A stretch of DNA of 37,345 nucleotides from Nitrosopumilus sp. H13 (GTDB lineage Archaea > Thermoproteota > Nitrososphaeria > Nitrososphaerales > Nitrosopumilaceae): NCBI GenBank assembly GCA_003724285.1, contig RHFB01000033.1, positions 1 to 37,345 on the forward strand. Direction: 5' to 3'. Both the position numbers and the translations under genes were made by a program. Below the pieces are notes generated by a model that had not been told where the DNA came from, ran no database searches, and saw only the letters and a list, made by a program, of their open reading frames with translations. Numbering within the stretch: the stretch's first letter is position 1; each line of letters opens with the position of its first letter. Shown here piece after piece: positions 9,562 to 19,252 of the stretch.

Positions 9562-10608
9562 ATGCTCATGAAATCTGCCACGGTGGAGGGGCCGTCATCA
9601 GTAGCAGTCGGCGAGTCAGGCGAGCCGGATCTAAAGCCTGGCGGCATCCTAGTCCGGATGCATGCGTGCGGAATCTGCGGTTCTGACGTTGAAAAGGTGT
9701 TTGGCAAGTACGGCAAGCAGTCCATGCGGCTGGGTCACGAGCCGGCAGGAGTCATAATCAGGACGGGCCCGGACGTCCCCGGGTTTGCCGCAGGAGACAG
9801 GGTGTTTACGCACCACCATGTCCCGTGCTATGACTGCCATCTGTGCAATCACAACAGCGAGACGCTGTGCGCTAGATACTCGGAGACAAACCTAGAGCCG
9901 TGCGGCCTCTCAGAGGTGTATGCGGTTCCGGCATGGAACGTCTCGCACGGGGGCGTACTCAAGCTGGCAGACTCGACGAGCTTTGAGGAGGCTGCCATGA
10001 TCGAGCCGCTTGCGTGCTGCGTGAGGGCGTGGTCAAAGCTGCCTGCCCGGAAAGGCGATACCGTCGCAGTCTTTGGAGTGGGGCCGACCGGAATGATGCA
10101 CGCAATGATTGCGCTGTCCAAAAAGTTCTCAAAGGTGCTCTGCCTTGATGTAAATGACTTTAGGCTTGACTTTGCAAGAAACCTCGGGGCCACGGACTCG
10201 ATAAGATCAGACGATGCAGACAGGGTGAAAAAGATACTGGAGCACACCGGGGGCGCGGGGGTGGATGTGGCGATAGTTGCAACTAGCAGCCTCGAGGCGC
10301 TTGCAGATGCAATCGAGATGGTGCGCAGCGGCGGCCACATAATGATGTTTGGCGTGCCGTCCCGCGGGGCGAGCATGAGCATTGACATGAGCAAGATCTA
10401 CTCCAAGGAGATCACCATGCATGCAAGCTATGCCGCCTCTGACAGGGACACAAAGGAGGCCCTTGGCATGATCGAGTCCTCTGAGATTGACGTAAAACAG
10501 CTCATCACCCACACGTATACGATATCTGACTCGCAGAGCGCCTTTGAGCATGCACGAAGCGGAGCAGACGCCATGAAGATAATAATCACAAAACAACAAA
10601 AGGCTTAA
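9562..10608 (+). CDS. zinc-dependent MDR-family alcohol/threonine dehydrogenase
   Basis: CGICGSDVEKVFG, GHEPAGVI, CYDCHLCNHNSETLC structural Zn site, VAVFGVGPTGMMHAMIA Rossmann motif. Confidence 0.88.
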   Translation: MLMKSATVEGPSSVAVGESGEPDLKPGGILVRMHACGICGSDVEKVFGKYGKQSMRLGHEPAGVIIRTGPDVPGFAAGDRVFTHHHVPCYDCHLCNHNSETLCARYSETNLEPCGLSEVYAVPAWNVSHGGVLKLADSTSFEEAAMIEPLACCVRAWSKLPARKGDTVAVFGVGPTGMMHAMIALSKKFSKVLCLDVNDFRLDFARNLGATDSIRSDDADRVKKILEHTGGAGVDVAIVATSSLEALADAIEMVRSGGHIMMFGVPSRGASMSIDMSKIYSKEITMHASYAASDRDTKEALGMIESSEIDVKQLITHTYTISDSQSAFEHARSGADAMKIIITKQQKA

Positions 10609-10634
10609 AGGTATTTGGCTCCAAGCCCGGTTGA

Positions 10635-11549
10635 ATGGACTGGGGTCTTCAAAACAGAATAGCAGGCATAATCAACCCGCAGAACAACCGCGCCCTCATG
10701 CTGGCAGTAGACCACGGGTATTTCCTGGGCCCGACTGAAAAACTTGAGAATCCTACAAAGGTCATAGCCCCGCTGCTCAAATACTGCGACTCGTTAATGC
10801 TTACGCGCGGAGTCCAGAGGGCATGCGTTCCAGCAGCTACTCGCACGCCGATGGTCCTCCGCGTGTCAGGCGGCTCTAGCATCATCGGCGAGGATCTCTC
10901 GCAGGAGGATATCACCGTGTCAATACAGGATGCGCTCAGGCTCAACGCGTCTGCTCTTGCAATGTCCATCTTTGTCGGCTCAAAGTACGAGCACCAGACG
11001 ATTGTAAACCTGGGCAAGCTTGTAGGCGATGCCCAGCAGTACGGCATTCCGGTGCTGGCAGTGACTGCGGTGGGAAAGGAGCTTGGCAAGGACGCAAGAT
11101 ACCTCTCGCTTGCATGCAGGATTGCCGCAGAACAGGGGGCGCACATTGTAAAGACGTACTATTGCGAGAACTTTGAAAAGGTGGCAGACTCGTGCCCCGT
11201 ACCGATCATAGTGGCAGGTGGAAAAAAGATTCCAGAGCGCGACGCGCTAGAGCTCACATACAACTCGATAAAAGGCGGGGCAGTGGGAGTGGACATGGGA
11301 CGGAACATCTGGCAGTCAGAGCACCCGGTTGCGATGATCAGGGCGGTGCGCTCTATCGTACATGGAAACTCTGACGTCGAGAGGGCGTATGAAATGTACA
11401 AAAAGCTCTCAAGTGAGCGCCCCGGAAAGAGGCCGGGCGCAAAACCGAATATACCGCGACCAATCCCCAACACGCCAGACCCGGGCAACCCGAGGCCTGA
11501 GATAAACACGGGTTCTACATCGGCTGGGTCTCCGCCGGACACGATCTAA
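10635..11549 (+). CDS. class I aldolase, DeoC/LacD/LsrF-like, with a proline-rich C-terminal tail
   Basis: LMLAVDHGYFLGP, HIVKTYYCENF (Schiff-base lysine context), PIIVAGGKK, GGAVGVDMGRNIWQ. Confidence 0.82.
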   Translation: MDWGLQNRIAGIINPQNNRALMLAVDHGYFLGPTEKLENPTKVIAPLLKYCDSLMLTRGVQRACVPAATRTPMVLRVSGGSSIIGEDLSQEDITVSIQDALRLNASALAMSIFVGSKYEHQTIVNLGKLVGDAQQYGIPVLAVTAVGKELGKDARYLSLACRIAAEQGAHIVKTYYCENFEKVADSCPVPIIVAGGKKIPERDALELTYNSIKGGAVGVDMGRNIWQSEHPVAMIRAVRSIVHGNSDVERAYEMYKKLSSERPGKRPGAKPNIPRPIPNTPDPGNPRPEINTGSTSAGSPPDTI

Positions 11550-11950
11550 TTGTCTGCCTTTGAGATGTGAATGTGGGCGATCTTCCATGTGGGGCTCTTT
11601 ACCAGCACGAACGTGGCCCTGCCGCCAATGTTCACGTGCTTGCCTGTAAACGCCTTGTTGTCCACTAGCATCCCCTTTTGAACCAGCTTGAGGGCCACCA
11701 CTGCGGCATCCCCAAATATGCTGATCTTGGGCTCTTGTATCTCGTATGTATAGTCCGAGATGCTTGCAAACTTTAGCTCCTCTAGCAGTATGGTGGTCTG
11801 GTAGTCCTTTAGGTCGTACGGGGGCAGATCGCCAAAGCTTGAAAACCGCGAGTCATCAAGATGTATGTCCCGCAGCGCCGACGTATCCTTTGTGACCCCG
11901 GCCTCAAAGAGCGCCTCTATCACGTGTATTATCTCCTCGCTGTCTGACAA
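11546..11950 (-). CDS. SnoaL/DUF4440-like NTF2-fold protein
   Basis: 134 aa with ALFEAGVTKDTSALRDIHLDD...GDAAVVALKLVQKG...GRATFVLVKSPTWKIAHIHIS. Confidence 0.7.
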   Translation of the reverse strand: MSDSEEIIHVIEALFEAGVTKDTSALRDIHLDDSRFSSFGDLPPYDLKDYQTTILLEELKFASISDYTYEIQEPKISIFGDAAVVALKLVQKGMLVDNKAFTGKHVNIGGRATFVLVKSPTWKIAHIHISKADN

Positions 11951-12115
11951 GCAACATTTGTGCGTTCAAATTGTTATAAAGTCTTCTGAAATGCCACGCC
12001 TGAACGCCTGCGAATCTTTATTAGTTGCAGCAAGGCTTTACCCCTTGGTTTGAGCACAAAGACTGCCATTACAAGCGGTTACCTCCTGCAGGTTCTACTG
12101 TAGGGCGTGCTCTTG

Positions 12116-12134
12116 AATTTTAACCATTAAAATT
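12116..12134. promoter_or_regulatory. perfect palindrome AATTTTAA-CCA-TTAAAATT abutting the annotated ilvB ATG
   Basis: 8-bp arms are exact reverse complements; directly followed by ATG 12135. Confidence 0.6.
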
Positions 12135-13847
12135 ATGGAGATTGAAATGATTACTGAAATGCAAAGCATGACTGGTGCAAAGGCCCTGATGACTGCCATG
12201 GAAAAAGAGGGAGTCAGACAGGTGTTTGGCCTACCGGGAGGTGCAAACCTTCCAATGTACGACGAGTTTGCCAGGTGCGACATCAGGCACATACTGGTAC
12301 GGCACGAGCAGTCTGCGGCACACATGGCAGACGGATTCGGACGTGTAAGCAGAAAGCCGGGGGTGTGCTTTGCAACGTCCGGGCCGGGCGCCACGAACAT
12401 ACTTACCGGGATTGCCACTGCGCAGGCAGACTCTGCCCCGATGGTGGCAGTAACGGGACAGGTGCCTGTGGCAATGATCGGCAGGGACGCGTTCCAGGAG
12501 AGTGACATCATCGGCATGGCAAACCCCGTGGTAAAGTATGCGTTCCAGCCTAGGACCGCAGGAGAGGTTCCAGAAGCGGTAAGAAAGGGGTTTTACATTG
12601 CAGAGACTGGACGGCCGGGACCGGTACTAATCGACATTCCAAAGGACGTCCAGCAAAACGAGGAAGAGATGATATTTCCCGACGAGTTCAAGATACAGGG
12701 GTACCACCCTTGGTCTGATCCGGACATTGTGGCTGTAGAAAAGGCAGTAGACGCGCTGATGCACGCGCAAAAGCCGATAATACTTGCAGGCGGGGGCGCG
12801 ATAATCTCGTCTGCATTTGCAGAGCTTCAGGCGGTGGCAGAGACGCTGATGCTCCCGGTAGTAACGACGTTCAAGGGCAAGGGGGCGTTCCCGGAGACCC
12901 ATCCGCTTGCGCTCGGGCCCATCGGAATGCACGGGCATGCAGAGGCAAACAAGATGATGACAGAGGCAGACTGCGTGCTTGCGATAGGGACCAGGTTCTC
13001 TGACAGGTCAGTAGGCACGTTTGAGGCCTTTGAGAAGAGGCTCAAGATAATCCACATGGACGTGGATCCGGCGGAGATTGGCAAGAACCAGACGGCGCAG
13101 ATTGCAGTGGTGGGCGATGTCCGCGCATCGCTGCGCATAATGGTAAAGATACTTGCACAAAAGGCGCAAAGCAAGGCAGAAGAGACGCCGTGGATCAAAC
13201 ACGTAAAGGAGACAAAGGCGTACTGGAAGGAGAACCTAAAGCTGCATCCCGGCGAGATGGGAGCGGCAAAGATACTCCGCAAGCTCCGCGAGCTCTTGCC
13301 CCCGGAATCAATAATCACCACAGAGGTGGGCCAGCACCAGATGTGGGCGTCGCTGTTTTATGACGTGATACAGCCGGGGACGTTCTTCAGCTCGACGGGG
13401 CTTGGCACGATGGGCTGGGGATTTCCCGCGTCAATCGGGGCAAAGGTGGCAAGGCCGGACGTGCCGGTCGTAGACATTGCAGGTGATGGAAGCTTTAGCA
13501 TGACGGAAAACTCGCTTGCGACTGCCGTGCTAGAGAACATTCCGGTAATCGTATTTATTCTCAACAACTATTCACTGGGCATGGTTGCGCAGTGGCAGAG
13601 GACGTTTTATGACAGAAGGATGATAGGCGTGGACCAGGGACGGTGCCCTGACTATGTAAAGCTTGCAGAGTCGTATGGCGCGCAGGGACTAAGGGCGCAG
13701 TCCATGGACGAGCTTGACGGCGCGATAAAGACGGCGCTCAAAAGCGACATAGCTACGGTAATCGACATTCCAATCGACCCAGAAGAGGACGTGCTGCCGT
13801 TTGTGGCCCCGGGGACTTCGCTTTCGGAAATGATACTCCCGTCGTGA
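12135..13847 (+). CDS. ilvB: acetolactate synthase large subunit (ThDP-dependent); true start may be 12159 or 12168
   Basis: VFGLPGGANLPMYDEF, RHEQSAAHMADGFGR, GDGSFSMTENSLATAVLENIPVIVFILNN ThDP motif. Confidence 0.93.
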   Translation: MEIEMITEMQSMTGAKALMTAMEKEGVRQVFGLPGGANLPMYDEFARCDIRHILVRHEQSAAHMADGFGRVSRKPGVCFATSGPGATNILTGIATAQADSAPMVAVTGQVPVAMIGRDAFQESDIIGMANPVVKYAFQPRTAGEVPEAVRKGFYIAETGRPGPVLIDIPKDVQQNEEEMIFPDEFKIQGYHPWSDPDIVAVEKAVDALMHAQKPIILAGGGAIISSAFAELQAVAETLMLPVVTTFKGKGAFPETHPLALGPIGMHGHAEANKMMTEADCVLAIGTRFSDRSVGTFEAFEKRLKIIHMDVDPAEIGKNQTAQIAVVGDVRASLRIMVKILAQKAQSKAEETPWIKHVKETKAYWKENLKLHPGEMGAAKILRKLRELLPPESIITTEVGQHQMWASLFYDVIQPGTFFSSTGLGTMGWGFPASIGAKVARPDVPVVDIAGDGSFSMTENSLATAVLENIPVIVFILNNYSLGMVAQWQRTFYDRRMIGVDQGRCPDYVKLAESYGAQGLRAQSMDELDGAIKTALKSDIATVIDIPIDPEEDVLPFVAPGTSLSEMILPS

Positions 13848-13853
13848 TGTGGC

Positions 13854-14336
13854 ATGTGGGCGATACTATCCATACTAGTCGAGAACAAGCCGGGAATCCT
13901 CTTCAAGGTGACGCACCTGTTCCGGTCAAGGAACTTTAACATCGACAGCATCTCAGTAGGGGTGACTGAAAACCCGGGCTATTCCAGAATGACCATAACC
14001 ACCGTGGGAGATGAAAAGCAGGTGGCCCAGATAGTAAAGCAGCTTGACAAGATGATCGACACTGTAGAGGTAAAGCACTTAGATGAGCACAAGGCCGTAT
14101 ACCGCGAGCTGAGCATCTTCAAGATACGCCTGAACAACGCAAATGACAGCATGGAGATAAACAAGCTTGCAAACGCGTACGGGGCAAAGGTGCACGATGT
14201 CAAAAAGGACTCGATAATGGTAGAGCTTACAGCCACGCCGGATCAGATAAAGGCATTTGAGGATCTTGCAAGGCCGTTTGGAATACTAGAAGTGGCGCGC
14301 ACCGGCGTTGCGGCGCTCCAGAGGAGCGGGGCATGA
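13854..14336 (+). CDS. ilvN: acetolactate synthase small (regulatory) subunit
   Basis: ILSILVENKPGILFKVTHLFRSRNFNIDSISVG ACT domain; immediately follows ilvB. Confidence 0.93.
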   Translation: MWAILSILVENKPGILFKVTHLFRSRNFNIDSISVGVTENPGYSRMTITTVGDEKQVAQIVKQLDKMIDTVEVKHLDEHKAVYRELSIFKIRLNNANDSMEINKLANAYGAKVHDVKKDSIMVELTATPDQIKAFEDLARPFGILEVARTGVAALQRSGA

Positions 14337-15841
14337 GGGTTCGCATATTTGACACGACCCTCCGGGACGGCGAGCAGACCCCCGGCGTGTCGCTCTCACC
14401 GGATCAAAAGCTTGCAATTGCCATAAAGCTTGACGAGCTGGGAGTCGATGCAATAGAGGCCGGATTCCCCGTAATATCTGAGGGGGAGCAAAAGGCAGTC
14501 AGGATGATCACATCGCAGGGGCTCTCCTGCGAGATTGCCGGGCTTGCCAGGACCAGCAAGAAAGACATTGATGCTGCAGCCGATGCCGGGCTTGACTATG
14601 TCCACACGTTCATTGCCACGTCCGACCTGCACCTAGAGCACAAGCTGCGCATGAGCCGCAAGGAGGCGCTCGACCACGCCGTAACTGCAGTAGAGCATGC
14701 AAAGTCGCGCGGGATGAGGGTAGAGTTTTCTGCAGAGGATGCGACAAGGACAGAGCGCGAATACCTCCTAGAGGTGTTTGGGGCAGTTGCAGAGGCGGGC
14801 GCAGACAGGGTGGACATACCTGACACGGTCGGGTATTCGACGCCAGAATACATGGCAGGAATAACAAGGGACGTGGTAAACGCCACAAAGCTTCCGGTAA
14901 GCGTCCACTGCCACAACGACTTTGGGCTTGCAGTGGGAAACGCGCTCGCGGGGATTCATGCGGGAGCAGAGTGCGCGCACGTCACAGTCAACGGGATAGG
15001 CGAGCGCGCAGGCAACGCGTCACTCGAGGAGCTTGCAATGGCGCTCCAGTGCCTAGAGCACGGACGGAAATACGAGACCGGCATAAACTCAAAGATGCTG
15101 TATGAGACGTCCAGATTCATATCCAAAACAGTCGGAATTCTGGTCCAGCCAAACAAGGCCATCGTGGGAAGCAACGCGTTTGGCCACGAGTCGGGAATCC
15201 ACACGCACGGTGTGCTGAACAATCCCCTCACGTACGAGCCGATAAGCCCGGAGCTTGTGGGAAGAAAGAGGTGGCTGCAGGTAGGCAAGCATGCAGGATT
15301 GCACGGGATGAACGCAATGCTCAAAGAGTACGGGATAAAGCCGACAGAGGAGCAGTCAAAGAAGATACTAGAAAAGGTAAAGGCCCTCGGAGATATGGGG
15401 ACAAAGACTACGGATGTGGAGCTGCTCTTGATTGCAAGCGAGATACTCGGCGATGCGGGGATCAAAAAAATCGTGCATCTGGCCGGATTCAAGGTATCCA
15501 CGGGGGTGGGCATAACGCCGCACGCGTTTGTAAAGCTCAACATTGACGGCAAGGACTTTGCCGGGGAAGACTCTGGGGTGGGGCCAGTAGACGCGGCCCT
15601 CAATGCGATTGAAAAGATCACGGGAGACATTGCAGAGATAAAGATACGCGACTATGGGCTTGCCGCGATATCCGGAGGCTCTGGAGCCCTCTGCGAGGTG
15701 ACCATCAGGGTGGAGGACTCGGAGGGCAACAAGGTCTCTGCAAAGTCAGTCGGCAAGGATATAGTGACTACGAGCGTAGAGGCGGTAATTGACGGCCTTA
15801 ACCGGATAATGCTCAGAAAACTAATGGATACAAAATCCTAA
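14333..15841 (+). CDS. leuA: 2-isopropylmalate synthase-family enzyme (IPMS/citramalate/homocitrate synthase)
   Basis: RIFDTTLRDGEQTPGVSLSPDQKLAIA, SVHCHNDFGLAVGNALAGIHAGA, LeuA dimer regulatory C-terminus. Confidence 0.88.
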   Translation: MRVRIFDTTLRDGEQTPGVSLSPDQKLAIAIKLDELGVDAIEAGFPVISEGEQKAVRMITSQGLSCEIAGLARTSKKDIDAAADAGLDYVHTFIATSDLHLEHKLRMSRKEALDHAVTAVEHAKSRGMRVEFSAEDATRTEREYLLEVFGAVAEAGADRVDIPDTVGYSTPEYMAGITRDVVNATKLPVSVHCHNDFGLAVGNALAGIHAGAECAHVTVNGIGERAGNASLEELAMALQCLEHGRKYETGINSKMLYETSRFISKTVGILVQPNKAIVGSNAFGHESGIHTHGVLNNPLTYEPISPELVGRKRWLQVGKHAGLHGMNAMLKEYGIKPTEEQSKKILEKVKALGDMGTKTTDVELLLIASEILGDAGIKKIVHLAGFKVSTGVGITPHAFVKLNIDGKDFAGEDSGVGPVDAALNAIEKITGDIAEIKIRDYGLAAISGGSGALCEVTIRVEDSEGNKVSAKSVGKDIVTTSVEAVIDGLNRIMLRKLMDTKS

Positions 15842-15857
15842 AATTCCCTGACTCTGT

Positions 15858-16874
15858 GTGTATGGCATGTATGAGATATCCATGATAAGGGGCGATGGGA
15901 TAGGCCCTGATCTGGCGGACTCTGCCTCGTCTGTGCTTGGAGCGATGGGCAGGCTGGGAGCAGAGTTTGAGATTGTCCCGCTTGATGCGGGAGATGGCGC
16001 GCTCAAAAAGACAGGCAAGGCGCTGCCCGATGAGACGGTATCTGCCATACGGAATTCAGATGCGTGCCTCAAGGCCCCGGTAGGCGAGAGCGCGGCAGAC
16101 GTGATAGTGGTGCTGAGGCGCATGCTGGACCTTTATGCAAACATCAGGCCGGCAAAGTCGTATCCCGGGATGAACGCCCTCCGGGACGACATTGACATGG
16201 TCATAGTCCGGGAGAACACGGAGGATCTCTATACGGGAAAAGAGTTTGACCTGGGAGACTCTGCTGTCGCCTTGAGGATAATCTCCGAGGCCGCCTCTGA
16301 GCGCATAGCAAGGCATGCCTTTGAGACTGCAGAGAGAAGGGACGGGGCAAAAAAGGTCACATGCGTGCACAAGTCAAACGTGATGAGGATTACTGACGGC
16401 CTGTTTGCCAGTACGTGCTCCCGGGTTGCAAAGGAGTATGACATACGTTTTGAGGAGATGTACGTTGATGCGTGCGCGATGAACCTGATAAGGCAGCCGG
16501 AGAAATTTGATGTCATCGTCACCACTAATCTGTTCGGGGATATACTGTCTGACGAGTCCTCGCAGGTGGTGGGCGGGCTTGGCATGGCGCCTGCTGCAAA
16601 CATCGGGGATGACTTTGCCCTCTTTGAGCCCGTGCACGGTGCCGCCTTTGACATTGCAGACTCGCACATTGCAAACCCGTCGTCGTTTCTGCTGTCGATC
16701 AAGATGATGTGCGACTGGCTTGGAGCAAAGCACAAAGATGACGCATGCACAAACGCGGGCAGGCGGCTAGAGTCAGTGATATTTGACCTTGTAAAGTCCG
16801 GGGTCAAGACCCGGGATATAGGCGGGGATCAAAATACGGCGCAGTTTACGCAGAAAATAATCGACGCGCTCTAG
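15858..16874 (+). CDS. leuB: isopropylmalate/isocitrate dehydrogenase family
   Basis: MIRGDGIGPDL, VRENTEDLYTG, NLFGDILSDESSQVVGGLGMAPAANIG; substrate not certain. Confidence 0.82.
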   Translation: MYGMYEISMIRGDGIGPDLADSASSVLGAMGRLGAEFEIVPLDAGDGALKKTGKALPDETVSAIRNSDACLKAPVGESAADVIVVLRRMLDLYANIRPAKSYPGMNALRDDIDMVIVRENTEDLYTGKEFDLGDSAVALRIISEAASERIARHAFETAERRDGAKKVTCVHKSNVMRITDGLFASTCSRVAKEYDIRFEEMYVDACAMNLIRQPEKFDVIVTTNLFGDILSDESSQVVGGLGMAPAANIGDDFALFEPVHGAAFDIADSHIANPSSFLLSIKMMCDWLGAKHKDDACTNAGRRLESVIFDLVKSGVKTRDIGGDQNTAQFTQKIIDAL

Positions 16875-17227
16875 TCCCTTCCTCTCCGGGCATCAGACGT
16901 GGGAGGCGTCATGGACCAGAAGAACATTATGAGAAAGATCGGCGCCGTTATGAGCACTGCTGCAATCACGGTCACGGTATAAAATCCTGGAGCCTGTCCT
17001 GGAATAAACGGGCCGGGAAATATCGCATACAGACACAAGACGGCGGCAAACACGAGCAAGAACTTGTTTTTTAGCAGTATCCTTTTCCATCCCAGCCGCC
17101 TCCTGCCGATATGGCAGTTCTTGCAGCGGCTCCCGTCGTCTGTCATGCAGCTAGTACAGCAGGTATTGTCGCAAAAGTAGCATATCCTGTCGCCAAATGC
17201 AGATCCGCAATAGTCGCACCTGTGCAC
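16871..17227 (-). CDS. small membrane protein with N-terminal Cys-rich zinc-binding segment
   Basis: MHRCDYCGSAFGDRICYFCDNTCCTSCMTDDGSRCKNC followed by two hydrophobic helices. Confidence 0.7.
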   Translation of the reverse strand: MHRCDYCGSAFGDRICYFCDNTCCTSCMTDDGSRCKNCHIGRRRLGWKRILLKNKFLLVFAAVLCLYAIFPGPFIPGQAPGFYTVTVIAAVLITAPIFLIMFFWSMTPPTSDARRGRD

Positions 17228-17306
17228 GATGTATGGTTGGTGCCCTGAATTTATCTATCTTGTGCCTGTAGAAAGCACTATTACCGGCATTTGCAGTATT
17301 TTGGAC

Positions 17307-19175
17307 ATGGATGGCAAGGCACAAATCGTCAATTTTTCGCTCAGAAAAGAGGTCTTTTTTATCGCGCTCGGCTCGATGCTGGGAGCGGGCGCAATGCTGC
17401 TGCCGACCCTTCTGCCAAACTCGCTTAGCAACTTGTCCATCAGCTCTGACTTTTACACGTTCTGGGTGGTGGCTGCACGGGTGCTTGGGTCAGATAACCA
17501 CATCGTGGGGGTCTTTGTACATCTGAGCATTGCCACCATTATCGGCATAGTTGTCGGACTGATTCTCTACAAGACGAGCATGCTCAACATATCAAAGCTC
17601 TCAAACGGCATCGCATTCGGGCTGCTGACTGGCGGCATAGTCACCGTGGTCTTTACGCTTCCTGCGCAGTATTTCTGGATACAGCCTACGATTGCAGAGA
17701 TAAACAACCTACCTGTACAAAACGTGGTATTCTCAGAGGTGTTTTGGATCAGGGCGCTTGTATCCCACTTTGTGTGGGGGGCGACGCTTGGAATCGTCGC
17801 ATCGATACTCACCCGCAAAAAGGGGACAAATTATAGGTGCCACAGGTGCGATATCGAGTTTGGAAAACTAGCGACGTACGAGGCGCACGAGCAGTACATA
17901 CACGGCCCGGATAACCCGGACACAAAAAAGATACTGATCCTCGGCGGCGGCTATGCGGGGGTGGGAGTGCTAAACCACATACAGGAAAAGCTGCACAACG
18001 ACGTTGCCGTGAGCATAACCCTGGTAAGCGAGTCAAACTTTTTTCTACACACGCCAATGCTGCCAGAGATGGCCACCGGCACCATAGAGCCAAGGCACAT
18101 TGCGACCCCGATACGCAACTTTTGCAGGCGGGCCCGGTTTTACCATGCGCGGGTAATGGAGGTGGATACTGTGAAAAAATCCGTATCAATACAGCGCAGC
18201 TCTGACGGCGTATCTAGCGTCTTGCACTATGACTATCTGGTTCTGGCGCTAGGCAGCAAGACCAACTTTTTTGGCAATGAAAACATTGAGAAAAACGCGT
18301 TTACGATAAAGTCACTTGATGATGCAATCCGCATAAGAAACCACATAATATCCATGCTAGAGGCGGCAGACCAAGAGTCGGATCCCATAGTCCAAGAGAG
18401 GCTGGCCACATTCATGGTGGTGGGAGGCGGATTCTCCGGGGTGGAGACTGTGGGCGAGATAAACGACTTTGTGAGGGACTCAGTAACCAAGTTTTACAGG
18501 AATATTGATCCCGGGACGCCCAGAATAATACTGGTTGCATCGGGGGAAAAGATACTGCCAGAGATTGGCAACCTGGGGGTGCATGCAAAAAAATCCCTTG
18601 AAGAATCCGGGGTTACAATGTACACAAAGACCAGGCTTGCCGACCTAGTTGAGAACGTGGCGCATCTGAATAATTCAGAGCAGATTCCGTGCCATACGGT
18701 GATATGGGCGGGCGGAAATGCCGCAGACGACGTGATTGCCCGGATTGATACAGAGCATTACAAGAACGGCAGCCTGATAGTTGATCAATACATGAGATTG
18801 AAGAACCATCCCGAGGTGTTTGCACTAGGCGACTGCTCGTATGTGACGGATCCGCGCACAGGCAAGCCGTATCCCCCAACTGCCCAGCATGCGATAAGGC
18901 AGGCGGGAACCGTGTCAGAGAACCTGCTTCATGCCGTGCGCGGGACAGACGGCGCGTCCTCGTTTGTATATGATACAAAGGGATCGATGGCAAAGATTGG
19001 GAAAAAAGACGGCGTGGCGCTACTAATGGGGCGCGAGTTCCGCGGGTTTGTCGCCTGGTTTATCTGGAAGCAGTACTATCTGTCCACCTTGCCTACCTTT
19101 GAGAAGCGGCTCCGGGTGGGTCTTGACTGGTTTATAGATCTGTTCTTTCCTCGTGATATTACGAGACTTGATTGA
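17307..19175 (+). CDS. type II NADH dehydrogenase (FAD) with N-terminal membrane domain and C2H2 finger; longer ORF starts at 17229
   Basis: Several N-terminal TM helices; YRCHRCDIEFGKLATYEAHEQYIHG; then ILILGGGYAGVGVLNHI, MVVGGGFSGVETVGEI, VFALGDCSYV NDH-2 motifs. Confidence 0.88.
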   Translation: MDGKAQIVNFSLRKEVFFIALGSMLGAGAMLLPTLLPNSLSNLSISSDFYTFWVVAARVLGSDNHIVGVFVHLSIATIIGIVVGLILYKTSMLNISKLSNGIAFGLLTGGIVTVVFTLPAQYFWIQPTIAEINNLPVQNVVFSEVFWIRALVSHFVWGATLGIVASILTRKKGTNYRCHRCDIEFGKLATYEAHEQYIHGPDNPDTKKILILGGGYAGVGVLNHIQEKLHNDVAVSITLVSESNFFLHTPMLPEMATGTIEPRHIATPIRNFCRRARFYHARVMEVDTVKKSVSIQRSSDGVSSVLHYDYLVLALGSKTNFFGNENIEKNAFTIKSLDDAIRIRNHIISMLEAADQESDPIVQERLATFMVVGGGFSGVETVGEINDFVRDSVTKFYRNIDPGTPRIILVASGEKILPEIGNLGVHAKKSLEESGVTMYTKTRLADLVENVAHLNNSEQIPCHTVIWAGGNAADDVIARIDTEHYKNGSLIVDQYMRLKNHPEVFALGDCSYVTDPRTGKPYPPTAQHAIRQAGTVSENLLHAVRGTDGASSFVYDTKGSMAKIGKKDGVALLMGREFRGFVAWFIWKQYYLSTLPTFEKRLRVGLDWFIDLFFPRDITRLD

Positions 19176-19252
19176 CCACACATTGATGCCGCCCCACAAA
19201 ATTTCCATATTTTACCACTCAGTTTTTATTAATCGCTCCTGCTCCATTCTAC

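Noticed and set aside
14956-15630. Minus-strand 224-aa ORF
   Set aside because: Antisense to leuA; Ser/Pro/Thr-rich shadow ORF.
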